NCBI GenBank assembly: GCA_900770785.1
Contig: CAAGLJ010000189.1
Span: 1 to 45,192 of the forward strand
DNA: 45,192 nucleotides
From: Lachnospiraceae bacterium
GTDB lineage: Bacteria; Bacillota; Clostridia; Lachnospirales; Lachnospiraceae
Direction of reading: 5' to 3'
Part shown: one piece after another, positions 33,818 through 42,006 of the stretch
How positions within the stretch are numbered: position 1 is the first letter of the stretch
Layout: the number at the start of each line of letters is the position of its first letter
The notes under the pieces: generated by a model
Database searches by the model: none
The model's input: the letters and a program-made list of their open reading frames with translations, nothing else
What the model was told of the DNA's origin: nothing
Position numbers and translations under genes: made by a program

Positions 33818-35128
33818 ATGAAGATAGCGGTAGCAGGAACCGGGTATGTAGGTCTGGTAGCAGGTGTATGCTTTGCAGAAGTGGGACATGAAGTTACCTG
33901 TGTGGATATTGATGAAAATAAAGTAAAGTTGATGGAAAGCGGAGTTTCCCCTATTTACGAGGAAGGCCTGCAGGAGCTGATGATAAAAAATAATGCTACC
34001 GGAAGACTGCACTACACCACAGACTATGCAGAAGCCTATCGGGATGTGGATGCGGTTTTTATTGGTGTGGGTACACCGGAAATGCCTGATGGAAGTGCTA
34101 ATTTAAGCTATATTGCTACCGTTTGCCGGCAGATTGCAGAGTCGGTGGAGAGGGATTGTCTGGTGGTTGTAAAATCTACCGTACCCATTGGAACGAATGA
34201 TAAGGTGGAGCAGTTTATCCATGATTTTCTGGTCAGGGATGTAAAGGTGGAGGTGGCTTCCAACCCCGAATTTCTGGCACAGGGAACGGCAGTAAGGGAT
34301 ACCCTTCATGCAGCAAGAATCATTATCGGTACAGAGAGCAAGGAAGCGGAAAGTCTTTTGATGAAGATTTATGAACCCTTCAACCTTCCCATCGTTTCCG
34401 TGAAAAGACGTTCCGCAGAAATGATAAAATATGCCTGCAATGATTTTCTGGCACTGAAGATTTCCTATATGAATGATATTGCGAACCTGTGTGAGCTGGT
34501 AGGGGCAGACGTTGAAGATGTAGCCCGGGGAATGAGCTATGATGAGCGTATCGGCTCCCGCTTTTTAAATGCTGGCATCGGTTTTGGCGGAAGCTGTTTC
34601 CCCAAAGATACCAAGGCCTTAAAATATCTTGCCAGACAGCATGGCTATGAGCTGAAGACGGTGGAGGCCTGCGTGGACGTCAATACCCGTCAGAAAACCC
34701 GCCTTTTTGAAAAAGCAAAGAAGAGAATGATTACTTTTGACGGGTTGAAAGTAGCTGTTTTGGGCCTTACCTTTAAGGCAGGAACGGATGATCTAAGAGA
34801 AGCTCCCTCAGCGGAAAATATTAAACTTCTTCTGGAGCAGGGGGCACACATTTATGCCTATGATCCGGTAGGTGTACCAAGAGCAAAGCAGCAGTTTCCC
34901 GAAGGAGGTATTGGCCGTGGACAGATGAATTATGTGGACAGCCCTGAGGAAGCGCTGAAGGAAGCGGCTATCTGTTTTGTTTTTACTGAATGGCCTCAGA
35001 TAAAGGCAGTTGAACCTGCTGCATATAAGGAGCTGATGCGCGTTCCGCTGGTGTACGACGGACGGAATCTGTATAAGCAGGATGCAATGAAGGAAACAGG
35101 GGTAGAATACTATAGTATCGGGCGATAA
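33818..35128 (+). CDS. ugd: UDP-glucose 6-dehydrogenase
   Basis: The enzyme oxidises UDP-glucose to UDP-glucuronic acid with two NAD. It has 436 residues, the usual TuaD/Ugd length. The Rossmann motif is AGTGYVGLVAGVCFAEVGHEV, and STVPIGT, NPEFLAQGTAVRD and GFGGSCFPKD with the catalytic cysteine C260 follow in order. The C-terminal domain holds VLGLTFKAGTDDLREAPS. The start ATG 33818 has GAGG eight bases upstream. The downstream epimerase would use its product. Its place after a GT2 gene suggests that a uronic acid goes into a cell-surface polymer. Confidence 0.96.
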   Translation: MKIAVAGTGYVGLVAGVCFAEVGHEVTCVDIDENKVKLMESGVSPIYEEGLQELMIKNNATGRLHYTTDYAEAYRDVDAVFIGVGTPEMPDGSANLSYIATVCRQIAESVERDCLVVVKSTVPIGTNDKVEQFIHDFLVRDVKVEVASNPEFLAQGTAVRDTLHAARIIIGTESKEAESLLMKIYEPFNLPIVSVKRRSAEMIKYACNDFLALKISYMNDIANLCELVGADVEDVARGMSYDERIGSRFLNAGIGFGGSCFPKDTKALKYLARQHGYELKTVEACVDVNTRQKTRLFEKAKKRMITFDGLKVAVLGLTFKAGTDDLREAPSAENIKLLLEQGAHIYAYDPVGVPRAKQQFPEGGIGRGQMNYVDSPEEALKEAAICFVFTEWPQIKAVEPAAYKELMRVPLVYDGRNLYKQDAMKETGVEYYSIGR

Positions 35129-35194
35129 TAGAATAGAAAAAGAGCAGGCATCAGATTTGGAAGATGTACTGTATAAAGAAATTGAGGAAATATT

Positions 35195-36199
35195 ATGGAA
35201 TCCTTAGATACAACAAAGACCTATCTGATTACCGGTGGTGCCGGATTCATCGGCTTTTTCCTGTCGAAATCCCTTCTGGAGCAGGGAGCCAGGGTGATCG
35301 GTTTTGACAACATGAATGACTATTACGAAGTTTCCCTGAAGGAAGCCAGGCTGACTGTTCTTAAAGAATTTGACGGCTACACCTTTGTGAAGGGGGATTT
35401 GGCGGATAAGGAGGCAGTGCTTGCCCTGTTTGAAGAGTATCATCCGCAGATTGTGGTTAATCTGGGGGCACAGGCCGGAGTCCGATACAGTATAGATAAC
35501 CCGGATGCCTATATGCAGTCTAATGTGATGGGATTTTTTCATATTCTGGAAGGTTGCCGCGCTCATCCGGTGGAGCATCTGGTGTATGCTTCCTCCAGTT
35601 CGGTTTATGGAGCCAATGATAAGATTCCCTTTTCCACAAAAGACCGGGTGGACTGGCCGGTGAGCCTGTATGCTGCTACGAAAAAGTCCAATGAGCTGAT
35701 GGCCCATGCCTACAGCAAGCTGTATAAAATTCCGGTTACAGGTTTGAGGTTTTTTACGGTGTACGGGCCATTTGGCAGACCGGATATGGCCTATTTCAAA
35801 TTTGCAAAAAAAATCATGGCAGGGGAGCCTATCCAGATATACAACAATGGCGATATGTACAGGGATTTTACCTATATTGATGATATTGTACAGGGAGTGG
35901 AGAATCTGCTTTGCAGCCCACCTGTGCTGAATGAGAAGGGTGCAGCTTATCGGATTTATAATATAGGCAACAATAAGCCGGAAAGACTGATGGATTATAT
36001 AGCAGTTCTGGAAAAATGTCTGGGAAAAGAAGCGAAAAAAGAGTATTTGCCCATGCAGCCGGGGGATGTCCCCAGAACCTATGCGGACGTAACGGAATTG
36101 ATGGAAGACTTTGGATTCAAGCCGGACACCTCCATTGAGGAAGGACTGTCGCGATTTGCAGAGTGGTTTAAGGAATATTATCACTATACCGTCAATTAA
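35195..36199 (+). CDS. UDP-glucuronate 4-epimerase (extended SDR)
   Basis: The 334-residue enzyme has the Rossmann motif ITGGAGFIGFFL, followed by FDNMNDYYEVSLKEARL. NLGAQAGVRYSIDNPDAYMQSNVMG and YASSSSVYGAN follow, then the catalytic pair in LYAATKKSNELM and RFFTVYGPFGRPDMA. This order is characteristic of UDP-glucuronate 4-epimerases that make UDP-galacturonic acid, and the upstream ugd supplies the substrate. Most relatives have NLAAQAGVRYS where this has NLGAQAG. The start is ATG 35195 with a GAGG site. The stop lies nine bases before the next gene. Confidence 0.93.
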   Translation: MESLDTTKTYLITGGAGFIGFFLSKSLLEQGARVIGFDNMNDYYEVSLKEARLTVLKEFDGYTFVKGDLADKEAVLALFEEYHPQIVVNLGAQAGVRYSIDNPDAYMQSNVMGFFHILEGCRAHPVEHLVYASSSSVYGANDKIPFSTKDRVDWPVSLYAATKKSNELMAHAYSKLYKIPVTGLRFFTVYGPFGRPDMAYFKFAKKIMAGEPIQIYNNGDMYRDFTYIDDIVQGVENLLCSPPVLNEKGAAYRIYNIGNNKPERLMDYIAVLEKCLGKEAKKEYLPMQPGDVPRTYADVTELMEDFGFKPDTSIEEGLSRFAEWFKEYYHYTVN

Positions 36200-36208
36200 G
36201 GAGGCCCC

Positions 36209-37273
36209 ATGATTTTACAGGGAATAGTGTTGATTCTGGTTCTGGTCATCGCTCCATTGGGAACCGGAATGATTATTGATAATATGCTGGAGCCGGGAGA
36301 CCGGAGCATGGGTATGAGCTATATTGCAGGTTTTTTGACTCTGCTGGCAGTATTTCAGGTGATTGCGGTACCGATTGTATTTCTGGATGCCTGGGGCTTT
36401 CCTACGATAGTAAAGTTATTTACTGTTGCCTCCACTCTGCTGGCAGGACTTGGTATCATAAGAAGTATGCACCGATGGAGGCGAGGCAACAACGTCTGGC
36501 ATCCTGTTGTCAAAATCAGCGAAATGTCCAAAGCGGAGAGAGTTGAGTGGCTGATGGTTGTTCTTCTCATTGCTTTTCAGCTGTTTATGGCTTTGACAAG
36601 GGCATCTTTTGATGGGGATGATGCCTATTATGTGGTGCAGTCAGTTATGACGGACGAAACGAACACTCTATATCGGATTCTTCCCTACACCGGCTTTTCT
36701 ACTTCACTGGACTATCGGCATTCTATGGCGGTCTTTCCCATTTGGATTGCTTATATTGCCAGAGTAACAGGGATTCACGCAGCCATCGTCAGCCATACGA
36801 TTCTGCCCCTGGTTTTGATTCCTATTACCTACTGGATTTATCTGGAGGTGGGGAAAAAGCTTTTTGGGGAGAAAAAGGAGCAGCTGCCGGCCTATATGAT
36901 TCTGGTCTGTGCCCTGCAGATTTTCGGGAACGTTTCCGTTTATCCGGCATCCACCTTCTTTCTCACCCGCACATGGCAGGGAAAATCCATGCTGGCAAAC
37001 GTGATTATTCCGGCTGTTTTTATGATTCTTCTGTGGATGTTTGAGGGAGAGGCAAACAGAAGGCCTGCCAGAAGAGGGCTATGGATTCTTCTGTTTATGG
37101 TAAATATTGTGGCAGCTATGATGAGCACAGCCAGCGTGTTTTTAAACGTAGTTTTACTGGGAGTAATGGCCCTGGTACTGGCCATTCGTGAAAGAAATCC
37201 ACAAATTATGCTGAAAATCGGCCTGGCTTGTATCCCCTGTGGTGTATATGGGCTGGTTTATATCCTGCTATAA
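36209..37273 (+). CDS. DUF6077-like polytopic membrane protein, N-terminal half
   Basis: The 354-residue protein has about nine to ten membrane segments. The loop ASFDGDDAYYVVQSVMTDETNTLYR carries the acidic pair expected of GT-C-like enzymes, and SLDYRHSMAVFPIWIAYIARVTGIH is typical of the DUF6077 family as I recall it. It ends in a hydrophobic segment (YGLVYILL) at TAA 37271, and the next gene starts 12 bases later in the same frame. The two together would make one protein of roughly 610 residues, so this looks like the N-terminal half of a split protein. The GGAGG site before ATG 36209 is strong. The function is unknown; surface-sugar transfer is inferred from the locus. Confidence 0.72.
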   Translation: MILQGIVLILVLVIAPLGTGMIIDNMLEPGDRSMGMSYIAGFLTLLAVFQVIAVPIVFLDAWGFPTIVKLFTVASTLLAGLGIIRSMHRWRRGNNVWHPVVKISEMSKAERVEWLMVVLLIAFQLFMALTRASFDGDDAYYVVQSVMTDETNTLYRILPYTGFSTSLDYRHSMAVFPIWIAYIARVTGIHAAIVSHTILPLVLIPITYWIYLEVGKKLFGEKKEQLPAYMILVCALQIFGNVSVYPASTFFLTRTWQGKSMLANVIIPAVFMILLWMFEGEANRRPARRGLWILLFMVNIVAAMMSTASVFLNVVLLGVMALVLAIRERNPQIMLKIGLACIPCGVYGLVYILL

Positions 37274-37285
37274 AGGGGAGGCGGC

Positions 37286-38050
37286 ATGAGAGAAGTTTTA
37301 CTTATTTTTCGGGAATATAGTGGAGTCGGATTCTTAACTATTTTATATCTGATGGCCCTGCTGTATTTGTGGGTCACAGAAAAAAAGGAAACGGTTCGTA
37401 CTATTTTTGTATATGGTGCAAGTATTCTGCAGGTGCTGTTTTTTACCCCACTGTTCTATTATGGATATCAATTCCTTGACAGGGGAACCTATTATCGATT
37501 TTTATGGCTGCTTCCCATGACGATTACCATCGCCTATTCAGGGGTAAAGGTTTTAAGCCGATATCCACGATGGGGAATAGTTTTGGGGGTAATTCTGATT
37601 GCGGTTTCAGGGAAGTGTGTATATAGCAGCATATATGTGACAAAAGCAGAAAACGTCTATCATATTCCGCAGGAAGCAATCGAGGTTTGTGAGGCGATTA
37701 TGCCGTCTCAGGGACAGGAGAGAGTAACCGGAGTATTTCCCGACGATTTGATTCATTTTATCCGGCAGTATACCTCTGAAATCAGGATGGTGTATGGAAG
37801 AGATTATCTGGCTCCGGACTGGAACTATGGTGATCATCCTTTAAGGCAGCTGATGAACCAGGAGAGAATTCCGGCAGGCAGGCTTGCCAGTCTGGCTACG
37901 GAATATAATTGCCACTACATTATTTTGCACAAGGATAAGGAAATCCTGGGAAGTCTGGAGAGTCAGGAACTGGTCAGGGTTGAAGAAACTGAGCATTATG
38001 ATATTTACCGGAATAACAGGGTGGATATCATTTATGAAGATAAAAATTAA
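37286..38050 (+). CDS. Membrane protein, probable C-terminal half of the split DUF6077-like protein
   Basis: The 254-residue protein has three to four membrane segments in the first 130 residues, then a soluble C-terminal domain (IRMVYGRDYLAPDWNYG, ATEYNCHYIILHKD, HYDIYRNNR) of the sort that ends polytopic sugar transferases. It has no first-loop catalytic-type motif of its own. It is in the same frame as the upstream gene, separated only by the stop codon and four codons. GGGGAGG lies right before ATG 37286, so it can be translated independently. Either two subunits form one enzyme or a nonsense change split an older gene. Confidence 0.7.
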   Translation: MREVLLIFREYSGVGFLTILYLMALLYLWVTEKKETVRTIFVYGASILQVLFFTPLFYYGYQFLDRGTYYRFLWLLPMTITIAYSGVKVLSRYPRWGIVLGVILIAVSGKCVYSSIYVTKAENVYHIPQEAIEVCEAIMPSQGQERVTGVFPDDLIHFIRQYTSEIRMVYGRDYLAPDWNYGDHPLRQLMNQERIPAGRLASLATEYNCHYIILHKDKEILGSLESQELVRVEETEHYDIYRNNRVDIIYEDKN

Positions 38051-38074
38051 TTTTAAAGTTTAATGGAGGTAACT

Positions 38075-38410
38075 ATGACGAAAGCAGCAATCTTAAAAAA
38101 GGAAATTCTATCTCAGTACAGAAGTTTAAGACAGTTTGCCATTGAAATGGAAATTCCCTACAGTACATTGGTAACGGCTCTGGAGAGAGGTATTGAAGGT
38201 ATGGGTTATGGTACCGTAATCAGAATGTGCGGTAAACTGAACTTAAATCCCATTGATTTCACTTCGCTGGAGAGAGATACCACCGTTAGCGAGCAGTTAC
38301 TGGAAAATCGCGTAATGCAGTACTATGTGAAGCTGAATGCAGAAGGACGCGAGAAGATTTTGGGTATTATGGAAGATTATGCGCAGATTAAAAAGTACAA
38401 GGGTAAATAA
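38075..38410 (+). CDS. Small helix-turn-helix (XRE-like) DNA-binding protein
   Basis: The 111-residue protein has an N-terminal helix-turn-helix: ILSQYRSLRQFAIEMEIPYSTLVTALERG followed by MGYGTVIRMCGKLNLNPIDF. This fits the Cro/CI-type fold, with the recognition helix near residues 24-33. The rest is a charged C-terminal helix (LNAEGREKILGIMEDYAQIKKYKG). Its target is unknown; control of the adjacent sugar or FliD-like genes is possible but not shown. An in-frame ATG at 38063 lies within the GGAGG ribosome site, so ATG 38075 is the better start. It ends just before a bidirectional terminator. Confidence 0.82.
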   Translation: MTKAAILKKEILSQYRSLRQFAIEMEIPYSTLVTALERGIEGMGYGTVIRMCGKLNLNPIDFTSLERDTTVSEQLLENRVMQYYVKLNAEGREKILGIMEDYAQIKKYKGK

Positions 38411-38438
38411 GAAGAGAATGTACCCTTCGGGGATACAG

Positions 38439-38478
38439 AAAAAAGGAAGAATCCATCGCTGTGGACTCTTCCTTTTTA
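38439..38478. terminator. Bidirectional intrinsic terminator between the HTH gene and the FliD-like gene
   Basis: AAAAAGGAAGAATCCA pairs with TGGACTCTTCCTTTTT with a single mismatch and a short loop (about 38440-38477). As on one side and Ts on the other make it work in both directions. It separates the convergent HTH and FliD-like genes. Confidence 0.9.
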
Positions 38479-38486
38479 AGTGGCGA

Positions 38487-39800
38487 TTAACAATAATAAT
38501 TAAACAGCAATCCGCTGTAGTTGCTGGTTACGTACGGACTGGGGAAATTCTTTCCCGGATTTTTATAAGCCACAATGGTTTTGCTGGCATAGTTGAGAGG
38601 ATCTCTGGATACGGTTTCCGACTTTTCATAAAGAGAAGTGGAAAAATTCTTCAGCGGGGCCAGTAAATCTGCTGCATCCTCAGATTCCGCCACCTGAGAA
38701 AGAAGATGATCATCAATAGTCAAAGAACCCTCCGGTGTTTTGGAAATACCAATGGCATCCAGCTCATTGTGATAAAGACCGGTAATTCCGCTCATTTCAT
38801 ATATCAGCTTGCTGCTGTTGGCTTTTTTGCTGTGATACTCTCCCATAGCCTGAAGGAAGGAATTATATCCTCTGATGAGAGTATGTATATTGTGTCTGAT
38901 GGACTCAGTATTAGGCTTTACACCAACGGTAACGGCTTCTCCTCCTTCCGGAGAGGTGCCGTACAGGTTGATCAGATAGTCATTTCCAATGGTAAAATGA
39001 TTGGAAGGGGAGGATTTCTCTTCACCGTCTATGAAAAACCTGGCATTGGCAGCTACATTCATCACATAATCAATTCCGAAGTAGCTGACAGAGCCTTTTT
39101 GTGTACCGGACTGGTGGTCACTGATAGTAAAAATGGGATTGAATGCACCATCGGCACTTAAAGTACTGCCGGTTTTATTGGAGGCGATTCGCAGAGCATA
39201 GGTATCGTTGACTCCTTCTACAATAGAAGCATTCAGGCCGATATTAGCATGGTTAATTAAACGTGCCAGCTTGCTTTGAATATCATAATTGGAATCGTCA
39301 TTACCAATGGAATACTGTAATTCATAGCCAACTCCATTGATATTTATATCGAAGGAATAATCTCCGGGTTCAATATCCAGAGCATAGGCATTGAGGAAAT
39401 ATCCCACATTGACCTGGGGTGTAGCCAGGGAGGTTACTTCTATATTATAAGAAGGAATATCCTCCGATGCACCACCAGGACCGACATATTCTGCCGAAAG
39501 AATGTTCTCATTGCTGGAATAGGCAATGTTGTTTTTGAAAAAATCATCCTGGGCATTACCGGCTGACTGTAAAATGGTATGCTGCAGCTGCCTTGCATTT
39601 TCCTTTAAAGAAATGGCAAAGGATTTGGTCTCTTCACTGCGATCCAGAATATAAAGAGGCGCTTCCTTATTCAGTTTCAGAATGGAATTGTAAATATCTT
39701 TCAATTCACCCTTTTTGTGACTGTCCAGCTTGGCATCACTTTTGGGTGCATAGGTAGTTATATAATGATTATAAATCGAAGTCATAATCGTATTAGCCAT
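38487..39800 (-). CDS. FliD-like (flagellar hook-associated protein 2-type) protein
   Basis: This minus-strand protein of 437 residues starts at ATG 39800 with the AGGAGAGG site nine bases upstream. An upstream TAC-rich extension to 39890 has no ribosome site. The middle has the FliD-type beta domain (YNIEVTSLATPQVNVGYFL, INGVGYELQY, NYDIQSKLARLINHANIGLNASIVEG). The C-terminal part has VGVKPNTESIRHNIHTLIRGYNSFLQAM, the helical region that precedes the FliD cap. No hook, flagellin or motor gene is near. It may cap a flagellum encoded elsewhere, or be a FliD-derived surface protein with another role. The gene ends next to a bidirectional terminator. Confidence 0.78.
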   Translation of the reverse strand: MANTIMTSIYNHYITTYAPKSDAKLDSHKKGELKDIYNSILKLNKEAPLYILDRSEETKSFAISLKENARQLQHTILQSAGNAQDDFFKNNIAYSSNENILSAEYVGPGGASEDIPSYNIEVTSLATPQVNVGYFLNAYALDIEPGDYSFDININGVGYELQYSIGNDDSNYDIQSKLARLINHANIGLNASIVEGVNDTYALRIASNKTGSTLSADGAFNPIFTISDHQSGTQKGSVSYFGIDYVMNVAANARFFIDGEEKSSPSNHFTIGNDYLINLYGTSPEGGEAVTVGVKPNTESIRHNIHTLIRGYNSFLQAMGEYHSKKANSSKLIYEMSGITGLYHNELDAIGISKTPEGSLTIDDHLLSQVAESEDAADLLAPLKNFSTSLYEKSETVSRDPLNYASKTIVAYKNPGKNFPSPYVTSNYSGLLFNYYC

Positions 39801-39847
39801 AATCCCTCTCCTTTCTTCCATGATGGAGTAGTCCTTCAATGTACAAT

Positions 39848-39889
39848 GTGGCTTCAAAAAGCCACAAGCTACAATCCTTTGTACGTACA
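39848..39889 (-). promoter_or_regulatory. Hairpin and palindrome upstream of the FliD-like gene
   Basis: GTGGCTT (39848-39854) and AAGCCAC (39859-39865) form a seven-base stem with a four-base loop. TGTACGTACA (39880-39889) is a perfect ten-base palindrome. Both lie 48-89 bases upstream of the start, in the probable leader or operator region. A CCGATAT matching the -10 of flagellar sigma factor promoters is further upstream (39931-39937, minus strand), but no TAAA-type -35 is at the right distance. The roles are not established. Confidence 0.4.
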
Positions 39890-40082
39890 TCAGGGTATAA
39901 TTGGCTGGTAATATTTACTGCTATATATTCATATCGGTTAAAAAACAATATTTCTGTAGGGGAGATAACATATTTTTCTGAAAGGTAAGTAGTATTTAGC
40001 CCCTGATTATGGTATCCTCTTAAAATAGAAAAGGAAATATACCCGGTTATATTTGGAAAGATGGAGTTAAAGGAGCGAAAAA

Positions 40083-41441
40083 ATGAGCGAAAAAAAGAAG
40101 AGAGTAATTTTTGGCTGTCTGGTGGGAATCAGCTTTATTGCTATTTTAATTTATAATGGTTTAACTCCTTTGATGAGTGATGATCTGCTTTTTGATAAAA
40201 GTCTGTACCAGTCGGCAGGAGATATTTTCCGTCAGGAGTATGAACAGTATTTAAACTGGAATGGCAGGTCGGTATTGCAGATTATTTTGAAAATTTTCAG
40301 TATTCTGCCTAAAGAGGTGTTTAACGTCTGCAACAGCATATGCTTCGTCTACACCTCTCTGTTGATTTATTGGAATATTAATGGAAGAAAAAAATATGAT
40401 TTCCAGCTATATATACTGATTCAGCTTTTTCTGTGGAATTTCAGCGTAGATTTTGACCAGACCGTTCTGTGGCTGGGAGGAGCATGTAATTATTTATGGG
40501 GAGCAATGATTATTTTAAGCTTTATTACCCTGTTTCGGTATATGCTTAAAATCCAGAGCGATAAGGGCAAGGTACCTTACTGGATGGTGGCAGTGCTGCT
40601 GGTATCGGCTTTTCTGGCAGGCTGGGGAAATGAGAACACCTCCGGGGGAGCGATTTTAATCGTGGCTCTTTTTACCGGTATCTATTTTATGGAAAAGAAA
40701 AGGGTGGAAAAATGGATGGCAGGGGGCTTGACTGCGGCATTGCTTGGCTTTGGTTTTCTTCTTTTTGCACCGGGAAACCGGGTGAGGGGGAGTATTGTGA
40801 AGGAAGGAGAAGCTTATGAGGGACTGGCAGCACTGGTCAGCCGGGGATTGAAGATTTTTAAAGCGGTGGATGAGTACCTGCTTATTTATATGGTACTGAT
40901 TTGTTTTTTGGGAGCTTATTTTTACTATGAGAAAAAGAAGGCAAAAGAATTCAGGGAGACGGCCATTTTTGTCTTTGCCGGTCTGGCTACGGCAGCGGTT
41001 CTGGTGTTTACTCCAGAGCCGATGGCAAGAGCCTACTATGGAGCCAATATTTATATGCTGATAGGGGCTCTTTTGATGCTGCAAAAGCTGACCCGGGCAG
41101 ATAAGCCCTGGTATGCTTTGAAAACAGGCGGTATTCTGGCGGGAAGTCTGGTATTCCTTTTTATTTATATTGAAGAGGGGGCAAATCTGGCCAGGATTTT
41201 AAGAGAGGTAAATGAGAGGGAAGCCTATATTGAAGCACAGGTGGCTTTGGGAAACCGGGAGCTGGCATTGCCCATGCTGAGACCGCAGTTTGAGAGTCCC
41301 TACAGCTTCATGTATGAAAGCGATCTTGCCCTGGAGGGGGATCTTTGGATGAATGAGGTGTACCGTATCTGTTATGATTTGGACAGCATAACCGTTATGA
41401 CAAGAGACGACTGGGAAGCCTATACAGGTGCTGCAGAATAA
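40083..41441 (+). CDS. DUF6056-like polytopic membrane protein
   Basis: The 452-residue protein has about ten membrane segments. MSDDLLFDKSLYQ in the first external loop gives an acidic pair in the GT-C position. WNGRSVLQIILKIFSILPKEVFN and FDQTVLWLGGACNYLWGA match what I know of the DUF6056 family, found in Streptococcus and Clostridia and unassigned in function. A short soluble C-terminal part follows (REAYIEAQVALGNRELALP). It has a good AAAGGAG site and no obvious promoter. It lies alone between the FliD-like gene and rpmG, outside the main polysaccharide blocks. Confidence 0.75.
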   Translation: MSEKKKRVIFGCLVGISFIAILIYNGLTPLMSDDLLFDKSLYQSAGDIFRQEYEQYLNWNGRSVLQIILKIFSILPKEVFNVCNSICFVYTSLLIYWNINGRKKYDFQLYILIQLFLWNFSVDFDQTVLWLGGACNYLWGAMIILSFITLFRYMLKIQSDKGKVPYWMVAVLLVSAFLAGWGNENTSGGAILIVALFTGIYFMEKKRVEKWMAGGLTAALLGFGFLLFAPGNRVRGSIVKEGEAYEGLAALVSRGLKIFKAVDEYLLIYMVLICFLGAYFYYEKKKAKEFRETAIFVFAGLATAAVLVFTPEPMARAYYGANIYMLIGALLMLQKLTRADKPWYALKTGGILAGSLVFLFIYIEEGANLARILREVNEREAYIEAQVALGNRELALPMLRPQFESPYSFMYESDLALEGDLWMNEVYRICYDLDSITVMTRDDWEAYTGAAE

Positions 41442-41483
41442 AAATATGGAGGCAGAAATCAGAGGGAAATCCCCATAAAATCA

Positions 41484-41512
41484 TTGACAAGCGATTTGTT
41501 CTATGCTACATT
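41484..41512 (+). promoter_or_regulatory. Promoter of the rpmG-secE-nusG-rplK-rplA operon
   Basis: TTGACA (41484-41489) is a perfect -35. TACATT (41507-41512) lies exactly 17 bases after it and matches four of six -10 bases. The rpmG start is 77 bases downstream. Confidence 0.8.
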
Positions 41513-41588
41513 TAATCAGCGAGATTGGAATCAGGTCTTTTTTTTATGCTCTAATTTTAAGTTTCGTAAAAAAAAAGGAGGTGGCAAT

Positions 41589-41738
41589 ATGCGTACAAGG
41601 ATTACTCTGGCATGTACCGAATGCAAGCAGCGTAACTATAACACCACAAAAGACAAAAAAGCGCATCCGGACAGAATGGAAACCAAGAAGTACTGCAGAT
41701 TCTGCAGGACTCACACATTGCACAAGGAAACCAAATAA
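41589..41738 (+). CDS. rpmG: 50S ribosomal protein L33
   Basis: The 49-residue protein is MRTRITLACTECKQRNY and onward, with CTEC and CRFC as the zinc-binding cysteine pairs, so this is the cysteine-containing form of L33. It starts at ATG 41589 right after AAAAAAGGAGG. Longer readings back to 41484 overlap the promoter and are not credible. It heads the housekeeping operon, in the usual rpmG-secE-nusG order. Confidence 0.97.
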   Translation: MRTRITLACTECKQRNYNTTKDKKAHPDRMETKKYCRFCRTHTLHKETK

Positions 41739-41784
41739 TTGTTGCGACTCTGGCACGCTGCGGTGCCGATGAAAGGAGTTCAGA

Positions 41785-41991
41785 ATGGAAAATTCCAAGA
41801 GTACAGAGAAAGCACCAAAGCCCAGCTTCTGGAAGGGTGTGAAAGCTGAATTTAAGAAAATTTCATGGCCGGACAAGACGAAGATTTTTAAGCAATCTGT
41901 GGCAGTTATTTGCATTTCACTTGTGTTGGGATTTATCATTACTCTGTTGGATACAATCCTCCAGTATGGTGTTAACCTATTAACAATGTAG
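41785..41991 (+). CDS. secE: Preprotein translocase subunit SecE
   Basis: The 68-residue protein is the short single-helix form of Gram-positive bacteria. The SFWKGVKAEFKKISWPDK segment is the conserved amphipathic region that ends in the WP motif, followed by the membrane helix (AVICISLVLGFIITLLDTILQYG). SecE clamps the SecY channel. The AAAGGAG site is six bases before ATG 41785. nusG follows 15 bases later. Confidence 0.97.
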   Translation: MENSKSTEKAPKPSFWKGVKAEFKKISWPDKTKIFKQSVAVICISLVLGFIITLLDTILQYGVNLLTM

Positions 41992-42006
41992 ACGTGAGGT
42001 GATTGT

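Noticed and set aside
35204..36184. Long open frame of 326 codons on the minus strand opposite the UDP-glucuronate epimerase
   Set aside because: It lies almost fully antisense to a clear epimerase gene, has Cys/His/Ile-rich sequence without family motifs, and is explained by codon bias of the plus-strand gene.
39896..39901. TATAAT on the plus strand upstream of the DUF6056-like gene
   Set aside because: No -35 is found at 16-18 bases and it is about 180 bases from the start codon; it falls in the leader of the opposite gene.
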